Source: Chara braunii
Lineage: Eukaryota; Streptophyta; Charophyceae; Charales; Characeae
Assembly: GCA_003427395.1 (NCBI GenBank)
Contig: BFEA01000127.1
Location: forward strand, 2,945,603 to 2,987,656
Length of the DNA stretch: 42,054 bases
Direction of reading: 5' to 3'
Shown: positions 21,351-31,564 of the stretch, in pieces
Layout: every line of letters begins with the position of its first letter
Numbering within the stretch: the stretch's first letter is position 1
Program-made: the position numbers and the translations under genes
The notes under the pieces: generated by a model
Seen by the model: only the letters and a program-made list of their open reading frames with translations
What the model was told of the DNA's origin: nothing
Database searches by the model: none

Positions 21351-21483
21351 GGGCCTAGCTGGATTGCCCATGGAATGTTGAAGTACAGACTTGAGTTCGA
21401 ATCCAGATGAAACTAGATAACCAGAATAAAATCATTCGGAATTTTCTGGGGCCATTGCCCTGCAATTTGAGGGAAAAAAAAAT
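21351..21483 (+). mobile_element. SINE family A, copy 2
   Basis: It starts GGGCCTAGCTGGATTGCC and carries ATGTTGAAGTACAGACTT, then a good box B GAGTTCGAATCC (21393-21404) and the family body ATGAAACTAGATAACCAG. It ends in an A run (about 21474-21482). Box A is altered. It lies within the intron on the sense strand. Confidence 0.75.
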
Positions 21484-21569
21484 GAAACGAAACGTAGGAC
21501 ACTGATCTTGAGCTCAAAAGGGAACTTATGGACGAGGAAAGGGAAAAAAAAAAGGCATGGACGAGGTAC

Positions 21570-21735
21570 CAACAGGCCTAACTCAGTTCGTACATCCATC
21601 AAACTGTTGAAATATAACTTACATAAGGTGGAATCCAGAAACTACGAGATGAAAAGAATGAGGTAATTTCTGAATTACCTAGGGCCGGTCAGTTCAATGA
21701 TGATATCTCAAGGCCGTCACTCTTTTCCGCTTTTT
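21570..21735 (+). mobile_element. SINE family A, copy 3
   Basis: It has CCTAACTCAGTTCGTACATC (box A at 21579-21590) and AACTGTTGAAATATAACTT. Box B is damaged (GTGGAATCC). The tail GGGCCGGTCAGTTCAATGAT with GATATCTCAAGG matches copy 4 closely. T-rich DNA follows. It lies about 90 bp after copy 2. Confidence 0.75.
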
Positions 21736-22224
21736 TTTTTGGTTTTTGCTTTTTTTAAGACATGGACGAGGACGGAGTAAACGAGCCGACCGCTTCTCGT
21801 CAGTGACGTGAAAAATGTTACAACGTTTTTTTTTTTTTGTGTGTGGCCCGACGGACCACGGATCAGATATTTAACTGATCAGAACAGACACGACACTTGA
21901 TCTTTGCCAACAGGCCGAAGAAAGGTATTATGTCACACTAATGATGACTATTGCTTTGTGAGAGCAGCAATATGTGTGATGGGCATTATCACAGTTCGTC
22001 CACCTGATCTACCATAACCCAAAAGATGGATTCCCGTACAGATTGGGAAGGACAGGATCCAAAAGAGACGAGAGAAATGATGGTAGCAAAACAACGTGGT
22101 CCAGAATGCGATCCAAATGCACAAAATTTTCACCGTTGTTATTTTTTCTTTTTGAATCTAGCGGGGAATTGACCTTGTGCAACTTGCCTTCTTCTTGCTT
22201 CGCTTGTCCGCTGTCCTGTTGCAG

Positions 22225-25200
22225 CTGTTCACCATTACACGTGTCGCAGCCTGCTGAACAAGGCTGTGAGGACGAGGGGCCTCGAGAATGTCGGCGTAAG
22301 GGCGGGCTACAGGAAGCTGAAGGAGGACGGGAGGTTCGCGGCGTTGAAATCTGGGAATCCTCTTCGAGACAGGTGCTTCGCTACTCCTTGTGCCTGGTTT
22401 GCCAGCGACGAACGACAGCCGAGCTGGGACGCGAAAATCGAAGGGAAAGCTGTGGGCGCTTTCAGTTATTACTTCTATGGCGCCATCAGCAACTCATCCA
22501 ACGGCACGGATATCACGAATGACAGCCTTCTCTCCGCCACTACGCAAGCGCTCTACGATGCTGGATTTTTGCAGAAGCCCGTGTTCGCATCCGTTGATGC
22601 CGACGGCAAGCAGAAGAAGTTCCTTCCGCCCGTGCCTGCGCCGCCCGCTCCCGTCGTCTGCCCGGCGCCGTCGGAGCCGCATCCTGTCTGCGGACCTCCG
22701 CGGACGGTCGATAGTATCGTGAGGGATCTGGTCTGTGCTTTGGGTGTCACCGGTCTGGATATCGCTACTCGGATCAGAGAGGGTTGGTCGAAGCTGACAG
22801 TAGACGAGCAAGTCGTCATTTATGAGTCGTTGTTCACGGCGGGAGGTGTGAACGCAGTGAAGCTGGGTGCGGAGCTTGCGGGTGATGAGCGCTTCCTCCA
22901 AACAGTTGACTGTTTGGGCGAGGTTGTCTTTGAGAAATGCTCTCGATATTCGCTGAGTTACTGGGTCAAGTGTTCCCGTCCGAGTGCGAATGTCTGCTTC
23001 ATCCCACCTCCTCCTCCTGCGATCCTTGTCTGCGCACCACCGCCTGTCTGCCCACCACCGTTTGTGTGCCCGCCAGCATGTCCGCCACAGCCTTTCTGCC
23101 CACCAGCATGTTCGCAACCTCCCTCCCTGACACGCCTCCAGGAGCTCTCGATCGCTTATCTCAAGAACCACGTCGTATCTGCCGATTGCGAGCATATCGT
23201 CGAGCTTCTGGCGACGCGAATTGCCCTCTCCCAGTGCGCCGCCCTTGCCGACCATCAGAGACTTGTTGATCAGCTTTCGTTTCTTGTTCAACCGAAGGCA
23301 TACGGCTTGATCGCTGAGCTGTTTGGTGATGCTCGCCCACCTGCAGGTCTCAAACTTCCCGGTGCTGTCTGCGCGGATCCGTGCACGCCCCCACCGCCAC
23401 CACCTGCCGCTCACGCATGTGTGCCCTCTCCCCCTTGCCCACCCGCGTTTGTTGAGCTTGACGCTCAGCAGAGCTACTTCGTGAGTAGGATTGTCAGCTA
23501 CGTCAAATGCTCCACGGATGCGACGAGGGTGAAGGATATGTCCACGAAGCTCGCAGGCTGTGCTGGCATCGGGCTCACTGCGCAGCAGGCAATCATCGAC
23601 GAGATCGCTACCCTGGTGGAGGCGGACGGGTGGTTTGCCTTGAAGCTGATCTTTGCCAAGGAGGCGCCTGCGGGTTTGAAGTTCCCCGAGAAATGTGTTG
23701 CGCCNGTCATTTACGAGTCGTTGTTCACGGCGGGAGGTGTGAACGCAGTGAAGCTGGGTGCGGAGCTTGCGGGTGATGAGCGCTTCCTCCAAACAGTTGA
23801 GTGTTTGGGGGAGGTTGTCTTTGAGAAATGCTCTCGATATTCGCTGAGTTACTGGGTCAAGTGTTCCCGCCCGAGTGCGAATGTCTGCTTCATCCCACCT
23901 CCTCCTGCGATCCCTGGTTGCCCACCACCGCCTGTCTGCCCACTACCGTTTGTGTGCCCGCCAGCCTGTCCGTCACAGCCTTTCTGCCCACCAGCATGTC
24001 CGCCACCGCTATGCCTGACACGCCTCCAGGAGCTCTCGATCGCTTATCTTAAGAAGCACGTGGTATCTGGCGATTGCGAGCATATCGTCGAGGTTTTGGC
24101 GACGCGAATTGCCCTCTCCCAGTGCGCCGCCCTTGCCGACCATCAGAGACTTGTGGACCAGCTTTCGTTTCTTGTTCAACCGAAGGCATACGGCTTGATC
24201 GCTGAGCTGTTCGGTGATGCTCGCCCACCCGCAGGTCTCAAACTTCCCGGTTCTGTCTGCGCGGATCCGTGCACGCCGCCACCGGCACCGCTTCCCACTC
24301 AGGCATGTGTGCCCCCTCCCCCTTCCCCACCGGCCTTTGTTGAGCTTGACGGTCGGCAGAGCTACTTCGTGAGTAGGATTGTCAGCTACGTGAAATGCTC
24401 CACGGATGCCACGAAGGTGAAGGATATGGTCACGAAGCTCGCAGGCTGTGCTGGCATCGGGCTCACTGCGCAGCAGGCAATCATCGACGAGATCGCCACC
24501 CTGGTGGAGGCGGACGGGTGGTTTGCCTTGAAGCTGATCTTTGCCAAGGAGGCGCCTGCGGGTTTGAAGTTCCCCGAGAAATGTGTTGCGCCTGCTCCAG
24601 CCCCTTCGGTTTGTCTTCCCCAGGCATGCCTTACTGCCGTCCAAATCGCCACGGTGGAGAAGATCTCTGACCTGGTGGAGAATATCTGCGATCGTGAACT
24701 GGTGCGAGGCATGCTGTTGAAGCTTGTGGAACCGTGTCCGTCAGACTTGGACCACAAGCAGAGCCTCCTCGATGAGGTCGTTAGATTGGTGAAGATCGCA
24801 GCAAGGCCGTGCCTTCCCGCGTTGTTCGTGCCAGAGCCGCCGAAGGGTTTGATTTTCCCTGCAGGAACCTTCCACAAGGATCCTTGCGAGCCCAAGGTAG
24901 GGGGCGGTGTTTCGCTGACGGTGCGACAGAAGAATGCGGTGGACTTGCTGGCGAGGTATGGGTTGGGAGTGGGCGAAGTAGAAAAAGTCCGTGACCTGGC
25001 CACGGTGATCGCGTGCAACAGCAACCTGACACGTGATGTGCAGCAGCAGATCATCGACAAGATCGCGACGCTGGTGGAGATCCGTGCGTACCCTGTTCTT
25101 CCGGAGTTGCTGAGCTCGGACGTGGCGATCTCCGCGCTGGTTTTCCCTCCTGGGACGTTTGTCTCCACGTACGTGCTGGCCACCGGCGAGGCCCTGAAGG

Positions 25201-26867
25201 ACCTGAAGAGTGCGGAGGAGAGCCTCCGGGATCTCGTGTGCAAGTTGGGAGTGGAGGGGTACGAGATCGGAATGAAGGTGAAGTCGCAGTGGGCGACCTT
25301 GGAAGTGGAAGAACGCAAGAGCATATACAAGTCGCTGTACTCGAAGGGCGGGCTGGACGCCGTCAAGGCGGCCGCTGTGTTGGGCAGTGAGGTGAACTAC
25401 GTGGAGTTGCTGGCCGCGGCCGTTGCATCAAGCGTCTGCTGCCCAGCTGTTCCCCCTGTTCCCGAGGCAGAGCTTTCCACGGCTGTGCGGAAGCTCCTGG
25501 ATATCCTTGTCCTGCGGGCGGGCATCGCCGGCTATGATCTGGGTGTGAAAATCCTTAAGGAGTGGAAGTTTTTGAGCGCCGAGGAGCGCAAGAGCGTATA
25601 CGCGGACCTCCTCCGACTGGGTGGCGTTGAGGTTCTGGCGGCTGGCGCGAAACTCGCTCGCGATCGCTTATTTTTGGAGGAATTGGTCGCACTGGGGAGG
25701 AAGCTATCGTCCTCAGCGAGCGGAATGTTCCATTGCACTGCTGAGAAGGCAGTTGAGCAACAGCAGTTATTGCGCCAGATCGTGGTGTTTGCTGGTTGCA
25801 CAGGCTACGAGCTGTCGGTGAGGCTTCTTTCCCACTCCCTGTCCGTCTCTGACAGATGGGAGATTTACTCGAAGCTCTTCGCTGAAGCGGGTCTCGAGGC
25901 CGTTCGATTGGCCGTGTCGCTTGCGAAGGACTCCGTCTTCCTTAAACAGTCGACTTCTGTCGTCAACGACCTCAGTCTGTTCCTCTGCAGGGGGGGGTAC
26001 TTGGATGAATGTCCCCCTCCGGAGGTTTGCTTGCCGAAGCCTGAGAAGCCCTCCTGTCCTAGCGTGACTGACTTTGACGTCATAGCTACAAAAGCGGGAA
26101 GGACCGCCCTCAACGATATAGTTTCCATCGCGGGCTTGAGGGGCTACGACATCTGTATCCGATTGGTGAAGGAAGCAAGCACGTTGTCGGCCATGACGAA
26201 ATTGGAGCTCTACGGTAGGTTGCTTGGCGAGGGTGGGCTAGATTCGCTGAGGTTGGCCGCAGTGATTGCGCGTGACCGGGACCTCCTCGACGAGCTGAAG
26301 AAATTTGCGGAGCAGGATATCATTTCGCAAGTGCTGTGCGCCGGAAGTTCCTCCGCTTGCAACTTATTCAGGGAGCTTACAGGCAAGGAGAAGCAGGAGG
26401 TTTATGGCAAAATATACGCGTTGGGCGGGCTGGCTGCAGTGAAATCTGCAATTGTTGCCGCCAAAGACACCGAAATGGCCAGATCGGTGGCAGAGTTGGT
26501 GGCGAAGGTGAAGATGTCCATCGTGGAGCTGGTTCTCGAGACCTCGTGCGTGGAGGACAAGCCGAAGCCAGCTGCTCCCGCGTCTCGGCCTACCTGTCCT
26601 GCTCCTGTTGCTTTTGGGCCACCTATCGCATGCGCTCGTCTGGACTTGGAGCAGGAAAGGATGATCGTTGCGCTTTACTATTTGGCAGGCGAGGATGAGG
26701 GGGTGAAGGCCTACGCCACGCAGCTGGCCGTGGAGGTCCAGAAGCTCAATGAGGAGTGTAAGAGGAAGCTTATCGGCCATATCATCAGTCGAACGGGCCT
26801 CGATGGCGTGGATCTCGTGCTCGCCCTTAGCGAGGGGTCGTCTGTTTTCCGCAAAAGCCATTGCTAG
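22225..26867 (+). CDS. pseudo-metacaspase-repeat protein, exon 2 (p10-like domain and helical-repeat tail)
   Basis: Exon 2 follows the acceptor at 22224. Together with exon 1 the protein has 1,706 residues. Residues ~215-295 resemble a metacaspase p10 domain (WFASDE, then GKAVGAFSYYFYGAI, then ITNDSLL and GFLQKPVFASVD). The remaining ~1,400 residues contain at least five ~70-residue A repeats (pattern G-Y-D/E-hydrophobic, W, S-x-E-E, IYxxLF, GGLxAVK, DxxFL). They also contain about seven B repeats of ~80 residues, several ending GLKFP, GLKLP or GLIFP. Pro/Cys-rich linkers such as VCPPPFVCPPACPPQPFC lie between them. I recognise no named family for A or B. No signal peptide or membrane segment is seen. 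Stop TAG at 26865. Confidence 0.82.
22815..24593 (+). repeat. 891-bp in-frame tandem duplication within exon 2
   Basis: 22815-23705 and 23706-24593 are near-identical direct copies, each covering half an A repeat, a Pro/Cys linker and two B repeats. The offset is 891 bp (297 codons). They differ by scattered substitutions and one 3-bp deletion in the linker. The undetermined base N at 23705 is exactly the junction, and the second copy restarts in mid-A-repeat (VIYESLF). Confidence 0.93.
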
Positions 26868-26918
26868 GTGCCCAGTCGGATGTAGCCCTACCTACGAGCA
26901 GGGACTGCAGCAGGAGCG

Positions 26919-26924
26919 AATAAA
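26919..26924 (+). terminator. AATAAA polyadenylation signal
   Basis: AATAAA lies about 52 bases after the stop codon of the pseudo-metacaspase gene. It is canonical in sequence; the cleavage site is not visible. Confidence 0.6.
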
Positions 26925-26999
26925 ACATCATCGGGATGCAACGTCCCACCACTGCAGCAGCCATTGCAGCACCAGGTCCATCGCCATCATCAGTAGCGC

Positions 27000-28378
27000 T
27001 GAGGGGTACAGCAGCACTAGGTTTGCTTGTACTTCTCAATCAATGAATTGTGTCGTTTGCAGTTGGAAGAAAACGAATCTGCATGTCGATGGATGAAGTG
27101 CGCGCTGGCTTGTATTTCATAAGGTCTATTTTTGTTCCTTTTTTGAAACAAGTACGGGCGCGGCAGGTCTCGCGTTCCTGATCGCGAAAATACACTAAAC
27201 GCTACTCTCCTCACGGCGGGAGTTTGAAACGGCAATTTGAGTCGAAGTAGATCCGCTGGCTTTTCGTTTTCTTTTCTTTTTTCCCCCCTTTTCCCGTCTG
27301 GCACCACCGCGCGCCCCTCCCCTGTAGTTATAACACTTGTCCCTCTGTCACCACCGCGGTACTTTCATTGCTTCCTTTACCTCGGGAGTGTGTTTTTTCT
27401 TGCTGATCCAAAACGTTGTGACGTCAACGTACTTGCCCCCTTTTTTGCTTTTTAAACCTGCGGGTGGCGAGGCCGGTGTGTAATCAGTTGATACGCTAGT
27501 GGTATGATCATACTATGATATAGTTCCCTGCAGTTTTCTCTGCCCGTCGCCGACTTTTCCTCTTTTGCTCCCTTCATCCTCTCCGGGGATCGCTCTTCGG
27601 CTATTGCCGGCAACTGAGTCAAGACTGCAATGATGACGAAATCGATGGCTATGGCGGCGAGGCCGCGGTGGTCACGTTGCCATCTTCATCAGTGACGGCT
27701 TGATGACGAAAGCGATGGCTATGGTGGTGAAGCCGCTTGATGACGAGAGCGTGGCGTCTAAGATTACGGGTTGTCACTACATCCACAAAGCACAGAAAGA
27801 CAAGTTAGCAATCCATATTTTTGTACGAATCAGCCCCATCGTTTTCAGAATGGAGCGTGAGGCTCCTTTGAAGATCTCACCACTCTCACGGGCTCGCACC
27901 AAATTTGTTCCAGAATGGGCCCTTTGTAGACCATTGCCACATACCCTCAACCCGCGTCTTTTTTGTAATGATTTAAATTTTTTACCCTCGAATCTCTGGT
28001 CCCATGTCGAAAACCGTAGTCCTGTGAAGTAGACCGCAGGCGGACTCAGTTCCAGTCGGCGGCCACAGTAGACCGTAAGGGTTAGGGCCAGGGAGAGAGA
28101 CAGTTACCAAAAAGGAACAGGGGTTCCTCTAGGTCGGTTTGCGCCGAGTTCGGACCGGCTGCTAGGTCTGTGAACTGGTAGGAGGGGAGTTGGGAGTTGG
28201 GTATGCATCTTGTAGTAGTCAGCTTAGACACTACTGGGTTCTGGAGACTCGGAAGCGAAACCGGCTGATGCTGCCGGGATAACTCCGGGGTGAATTGTGA
28301 GGTCCCCGGCCTCGTTTCAAGTGACGTTCTGAAATGGTATTGAATGTGGAAAAAAAACAAAAAAAAAACTTGGATTTA
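27000..28378. other. intergenic, no gene recognised
   Basis: There is no supportable ORF. A 36-bp segment starting TGATGACGAAATCGATGGCT at 27631 is repeated at 27701 with changes. GACCGCAGGCGGACTCAG and GACCGTAAGG near 28032-28080 are local near-repeats. Nothing else is identified. Confidence 0.5.
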
Positions 28379-28481
28379 GAAGTAGTTGAACAAGCCGAAT
28401 CCACTGTAACCGTTTTTCTATGTAACCGTTTGAACGCGAACTCAAATTCGCATTCAAATTTGAACGGCATTCATTTTTTTT

Positions 28482-28532
<51 letters not shown>

Positions 28533-28768
28533 GCACAGCGCGTCTGAATGCTGTAGGGCAGTGTAGGCCGCGGTGTGGGGCCTCGTCTGAACGCTGTGGC
28601 CCGGAGTGTGTGTGTGTGTGTGTGTGTAAAAATGAGCGGAAAGCCCGTGTGCAATGAACGCACGGTTAACGTTGTTATTAGAAGTAATTAAACAAGCCGA
28701 TTCCAATGTAACCGTTTTAACGCGAACTCAAATTCGCATTCAAATTTGAACGGCATTCATTTTTTTTT

Positions 28769-28823
<55 letters not shown>

Positions 28824-29036
28824 GCACAGCGCGTCTGAATGCTGTAGGCTGGTGTGTGTGGGNGGGGGGGGGGGGGGGGGGGGGGGGGGGCGTCTGAACG
28901 CTGTTGGCTGCAGTGTGTGTGTGTGTGTTTTTCCGTCAAAAAATTGAGCGGGGCGGGGTGTGTGTGTGTCTGAGTGTTTCTGTTTCTGTTAAACAATTGA
29001 GCGGAAAGCCCGCGTGCAATGAATGCACGGTTAGGC
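28379..29036. repeat. ~302-bp tandem duplication with (CT)n and (GT)n cores
   Basis: Unit 1 (28379-28680) and unit 2 (28681-29036) share AACAAGCCGA, GCGAACTCAAATTCGCATTC, AAATTTGAACGGCATTCATT, a (CT)n run, AGCACAGCGCGTCTGAATGC and GAGCGGAAAGCCCG. Unit 2 has an extra (GT)n/poly-G stretch (28863-28890) with one N at 28863. GAATGCG/CGCATTC-type palindromic pieces and short inverted repeats occur within. Confidence 0.9.
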
Positions 29037-29505
29037 TTTTTTTTTTTTTTTTTTCACTGTTTCTTGTCTCAAATCTCTCATCATCTTTCAAATTCTGTCA
29101 GTTCACCTTCGCTACCTATGTAGGTGCTTTCAAATTCTTTCAGTTCACCTTCACTACCTACCTGCCTACCTATGTACTACTCCTGAGGGGTAGCTTTCAA
29201 ATTCTTTCAGTTCACCTTCACTACCTACCTGCCTACCTATGTACTACTCCTGAGGACCCCTGCGAACATAGGTTTGTTGTCTCCCTCCAGCCGAATATTG
29301 GCCCCCGCCCCAACCATGGTGGTGGTCCGGTTGCCCCCGCCCCAACCCACTTACACTCACACCTGTGTTGGCCAAGGACCTTGCTAATACCGATCAGACA
29401 TATCCGTAGTTGGCACTAAGTGCACCACAGACGGCTGTGAAGCTCGAACCCACACCCTCCTAAATGCCACTCGCGTGCCTAACCAACTGGGCTAGGCTGT
29501 TGGAT
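29037..29505 (-). mobile_element. SINE family B, full-length copy with tRNA head and poly(A)
   Basis: On the minus strand it starts CCTAGCCCAGTTGGTTAGGC. Box A TAGCCCAGTTGG is at 29494-29483 and box B GGTTCGAGCT at 29450-29441, with normal Pol III spacing. The body runs through two direct repeats of ~78 bp (TTCAAATTCTTTCAGTTCAC, starting 29129 and 29206). It ends in a T run on the plus strand (29037-29054), which is the poly(A) tail of the minus strand. At about 470 bp it is long for a SINE. Confidence 0.75.
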
Positions 29506-29724
29506 GGTTGAAATACAACTGTTTTTGCAACAATTAGTAAAAAACGACCTGGTCAGATACTGGGCGGTACGGACGGTACGGACAGCAATGAGCGGAAGGC
29601 TCCCATTCCCATGGATGGACTCAGCAACCTGGATTCTCAGTCTTTTTACTGCTCAGTGCTCATGGGCGGGATTTCATTTGGTGTCCTCCGGTTTTGGAGT
29701 GACCTGCTGTTGCACATTTTGGAG

Positions 29725-30160
29725 GGGTAGGGCTTTGCCACACCACTTCCTCGAAATTGGTGTTTTTGTGAGTGCGGCATGGCCACATATGCTCTCAGAT
29801 TCAGCTCCCGGAAGTGATTTCTACAGCTCTCAGAGGAGCGGCCTTGAGAGTACTCCTGAAAATGAGTTCTAGAGCTGTCGGAGGAATAGGCCCGCAGAGT
29901 ACTCCTGAAAATGAGTTCTAGAGCTGTCAGAGGGTAGGGCTTCGCCACACCACTACCTCGAAATCGGTGTTTTTGTGAGTGCGGCATGGCCACATATGCT
30001 CTCAGATTCAGCTCCCGAAAGTGAGTTCTAGAGCTATCAGAGGATCGGCCCGCAGAGTACTCCTGGAAATGAGTTCTAGAGCTGTCGGAGGAGTGGGCCC
30101 GCAGAGTACTTCTGAAAATGAGTTCTAGAGCTGTCGAAGGAGTGGGCCCGCAAGTACTGC
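29725..30160. repeat. nested tandem repeat (49-bp units within a ~207-bp unit)
   Basis: The 49-bp unit ATGAGTTCTAGAGCTGTCGG with AGGAGTGGGCCCGCAGAGTA recurs about six times between 29862 and 30140. A larger unit beginning GGGTAGGGCTTTGCCACACC (29725) recurs at 29932, offset 207 bp, including GAGTGCGGCATGGCCACATA. Units directly abut, with no spacers. Confidence 0.9.
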
Positions 30161-30365
30161 CGAGTTTCCTGATTTTCCTTTTTGTGCCGTTGTCCGAGTT
30201 TCTTTTCTGTGCCCGCCTGCAAATTGCTATTTTCGAGAGACCTCGGGCCCACCTGCCAACCTCCGAGTTCGGTCTTGAATATCCTTTCTGTGAGGTCCCC
30301 GGCGTCGTTAGTTATCCTCTTCTATAAAAAAGAGTCCGGACTCGACCATAAAGGACAAGAGGACC

Positions 30366-30520
30366 CAAGAGCCTAGCTCAGTGGGTACACCCATGAACTG
30401 TTGAAATACAGACCTGTGTTCGAATCCAGATGATGGAACTTGACGAGTAAAACCAACTACTCATAAATTGCTTGGGGACGGTCAGCTCAATGATAATATC
30501 TCAAGGACGTTGCCCCTTCT
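30366..30520 (+). mobile_element. SINE family A, copy 4 (best-preserved promoter)
   Basis: Box A TAGCTCAGTGGG (30374-30385) fits the Pol III consensus exactly, and box B TGTTCGAATCC (30417-30427) is nearly perfect. The body ATGAACTGTTGAAATACAGA and the tail GACGGTCAGCTCAATGATAA with ATCTCAAGGACGT match the other three copies. A pyrimidine-rich stretch and T run follow to about 30535. Confidence 0.8.
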
Positions 30521-30545
30521 TTTTTCCTTTTTTTGAAAAAAAAGG

Positions 30546-31400
30546 ACAAGAGGGTTTTTTTTGTTTCTTATTTTTGCAAGAAAGACCTTATTTCAAGCCC
30601 GCTATCCCAATCGCCGTAGGAGTGCCACGGGGATTGAGGGCCTGTTTGTTAGTCTGCTCCGTCTATTGGTGGGGCGCAACAGCTGCTGGAAACTGTGTCC
30701 AGCATCCCTTAAAACCACCACTGCAGACTCGCCAGTACTTGGCCCAGCTATCGATGCCGAGCCGGGATGCCCCCTGCGTGCCAAATTTTGCCGAGCTGCC
30801 GGGGCACCGATTAGTTTTCATTTTGGCTGTGCGCTTCCAGCCATTGTGGTTCGGTCCCCCAAAGCCTGCAACTACTGGCGCGTTAACACGTCAAACGCAC
30901 GCGACGGATAGCTGGGCGGGCCAAGTACTGGTGGTTTAGAAACATAGTTGCCATACAGTGTCTGGGGCTACAGTCGTTATAATTCCTGCTTGGAGTCCGT
31001 CCCTTTCTAGCGCTCCACATTTGTAGCGTCCTAGCCCTGTTCCCTGGAGGATTAGTATGGTAACACCTCTTTAACCAGAACATGCCATTCCCGTCACTCT
31101 GACTGCACCCCAGGAAACTGCAGCCCTTCCCAATACTGGAATTAGAAATTGGAAACTTGTCAGCACTTGTTGTCAATTTCTGAAATCAGGAGCGCCCTAT
31201 TCGAGAGCGAAGTGTAGCACTCTCGAACGGGATTCCGCGAGTTTCAAGACTTGTGAGAACTCCCAAAACTAATTTTCCTATTCGGCAGTGGTGCGGCAAG
31301 GCCCCTATTTCTGTTTGGCTAGGGGCGGTGTAGGGTTTTGGAACTGGGGGGAGGGGGAGTTGAAAAGAATACGCCCGGTTTGATGGCGTTGCGATGCCCT
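30546..31400. other. no gene recognised
   Basis: A 155-codon frame (30472-30939) overlaps the SINE tail and has no recognisable motif. The rest has no open frame of note. It ends where the LTR of element 2 begins. Confidence 0.45.
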
Positions 31401-31564
31401 ACCTCACGCCCAGCGCGACTTCCTGTCTCGGAGTGTGAGTGGGCCTGGAAGTGCAAAAAAGGGGTGTGCCAAGGATTTCTGGGAAGTGGGGGTGGAGTTC
31501 CAGGTCGGAACTGGAATCTCCTGTCTCAAGTTTCAGGGATAGAAGTGCAAGTGGTTTCTCTAGC

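Larger units (their letters stand above)
17877..22224 (+). other. intron 1 of the pseudo-metacaspase gene (~4.35 kb)
   Basis: The donor GTGAGT (17877) and the acceptor in TGTCCTGTTGCAG|CTG (AG at 22223-22224), with a pyrimidine-rich run before it, define a GT-AG intron that keeps the frame. It contains poly-C at 18041-18066, a GGA repeat (about 18821-18847), MITEs (19.77-20.0 and 20.56-20.67 kb), a 240-bp tandem repeat and two SINEs. A possible small cassette exon at 18662-18694 is discussed under findings. No other coding sequence is supported. Confidence 0.75.

Noticed and set aside
22494-25366. Antisense ORFs of 432 and 326 codons opposite exon 2
   Set aside because: They mirror the GC-biased codons of the real gene, overlap it completely and carry no domain. 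The sense frame has the splice-compatible p10 domain and repeats.
29725-30160. CRISPR-like array
   Set aside because: The 49-bp units abut with no unique spacers, vary in sequence, and lie in a eukaryotic genome.
30472-30939. 155-codon plus-strand ORF
   Set aside because: It starts in the SINE tail, has no recognisable motif and no promoter or splice context.
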